NCBI GenBank assembly: GCA_002313335.1
Contig: DCBC01000038.1
Span: forward strand, 956-7,642
Direction: 5' to 3'
DNA: 6,687 nt
DNA from: Porticoccaceae bacterium UBA1117
GTDB lineage: Bacteria > Pseudomonadota > Gammaproteobacteria > Pseudomonadales > Porticoccaceae
Shown one piece after another: positions 5,875-6,687 of this stretch. The position numbers were made by a program, and so were the translations under genes. The stretch's first letter is position 1; the number at the start of each line of letters is the position of its first letter. Under the pieces are notes generated by a model. It was not told where the DNA came from. It did not search any database and was given only the letters and a program-made list of their open reading frames with translations.

Positions 5875-6687
5875 TTAATCGGTAGTTATCCGGTTTGCTT
5901 CTTCAATACTAACGGTACCATCCATAACTTTGCGTAATGCGGAGGTCCGCAATGGTCGAAAGCCTTCTCTTTTTGCGGCTTCCAAAATATCTATAGCGCT
6001 TCCACCACTCAAAATAACCGAGCAAATGGAAGGGCTAATCACTAATGTCTCATAGATTCCGACTCGGCCAGAATAGCCCTTAATACATTTTTTACAGCCC
6101 CGTGCTTTGTAAATGACGGCCGATTTTATAGCTAAACCAGTCTCGTTAAAGCCTTCCTCATTTAATACTTCGATAGGTATGTTATCGTGATGCTCGCGAC
6201 AGTGAATACATAGTTTTCGTGCCAAACGCTGAGCAATAATGAGCGACACCGAGGTTGCTACATTAAAGGACGAAAGACCCATATTAAGAAGGCGATTAAT
6301 AGTCTCTGCGCTACTATTTGTATGCAAGGTAGAGAGAACAAGATGGCCAGTTTGAGAGGCTTTAACAGCAATTTCAGCCGTTTCAAGGTCTCGAATCTCA
6401 CCCACCATTATTACGTCGGGGTCTTGACGCAGAAAAGCGCGCATCGCAGTTGGGAAGTCAAGACCAGCGCGCAAATTAATCTGTGTTTGGTTGATGCCAT
6501 GCATGTTAATTTCTACCGGATCTTCCGCAGTAGATATATTGCGTTCATCCGTATTGAGCACGCCAAGTCCGGTATACAAAGACACTGTTTTTCCGCTGCC
6601 GGTGGGGCCTGTCACCAAAATCATCCCCTGGGGCTTGTTCAGTGCCGTCAAAAAAGCAGATCGTTGGTCATCTTCATACCCCAAGGA
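5875..6687 (-). CDS. pilB: Type IV pilus assembly ATPase PilB, C-terminal part (5' truncated by window)
   Basis: PilB is the cytoplasmic hexameric ATPase that powers pilus extension by turning against PilC. The frame is open to the last base of the window, so the N-terminal half lies outside; the TTG at 6684 is an internal Leu. The visible 270 residues form the secretion-ATPase core. They include Walker A GPTGSGKT (6609 to 6586), the Asp-box-type segment STAEDPVEI with its catalytic Glu, Walker B in [20 protein letters not shown], and the His box [23 protein letters not shown] leads into a tetracysteine zinc site, CIHC followed about 34 residues later by CKKC, then [10 protein letters not shown]. 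The zinc site is typical of PilB/GspE and absent from the retraction ATPases PilT/PilU, which supports the assignment together with the adjacent pilC and pilD. The C-terminus [11 protein letters not shown] is typical, so the 3' end is intact. pilC follows after 51 nt. Confidence 0.97.
   Translation of the reverse strand, partial: SLGYEDDQRSAFLTALNKPQGMILVTGPTGSGKTVSLYTGLGVLNTDERNISTAEDPVEINMHGINQTQINLRAGLDFPTAMRAFLRQDPDVIMVGEIRDLETAEIAVKASQTGHLVLSTLHTNSSAETINRLLNMGLSSFNVATSVSLIIAQRLARKLCIHCREHHDNIPIEVLNEEGFNETGLAIKSAVIYKARGCKKCIKGYSGRVGIYETLVISPSICSVILSGGSAIDILEAAKREGFRPLRTSALRKVMDGTVSIEEANRITTD

Noticed and set aside
1..6687. A novel defence, mobile or biosynthetic system
   Set aside because: Every coding stretch is filled by a recognisable core family (SecA, ArgJ, MutT, YacG, CoaE, PilD, PilC, PilB), with no unexplained gene, repeat array or large gap left over.

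Overview
This window reads as an ordinary, tightly packed housekeeping stretch of a gammaproteobacterial chromosome. All eight genes belong to well-known families. The proteins resemble Pseudomonas/E. coli-type homologues, and the organism evidently makes type IV pili. The exact genus cannot be read from the sequence; a free-living or marine gammaproteobacterium is only a guess. Base composition looks moderate and fairly even. I saw no tRNA, rRNA, CRISPR array, insertion sequence or phage gene, and no intergenic stretch longer than about 65 bases.

The left half (1-2800) is on the plus strand. It holds the 3' part of secA (preprotein translocase ATPase, cut by the window start), argJ (ornithine acetyltransferase / N-acetylglutamate synthase) and mutT (8-oxo-dGTP pyrophosphatase). 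The gaps are 23 nt and about 5-17 nt, so the three are probably co-transcribed.

The right half (2807-6687) is on the minus strand. In transcription order it holds pilB (assembly ATPase, 5' end cut by the window end), pilC (inner-membrane platform), pilD (prepilin peptidase/N-methylase), coaE (dephospho-CoA kinase) and yacG (zinc-binding gyrase inhibitor). PilB, PilC and PilD work together: PilD processes prepilins, while PilB and PilC drive their assembly into the pilus. CoaE finishes coenzyme A synthesis and YacG restrains DNA gyrase. These two are housekeeping passengers of the pil cluster. The two halves converge, with only 6 nt between the mutT and yacG stop codons.

No new system is evident. 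The points worth a second look are small: a likely promoter between pilC and pilD, a GNRA-capped hairpin inside the secA linker, re-assigned starts for coaE, yacG and mutT, the direct coaE-yacG junction where E. coli carries zapD, and the terminator-less convergent junction.
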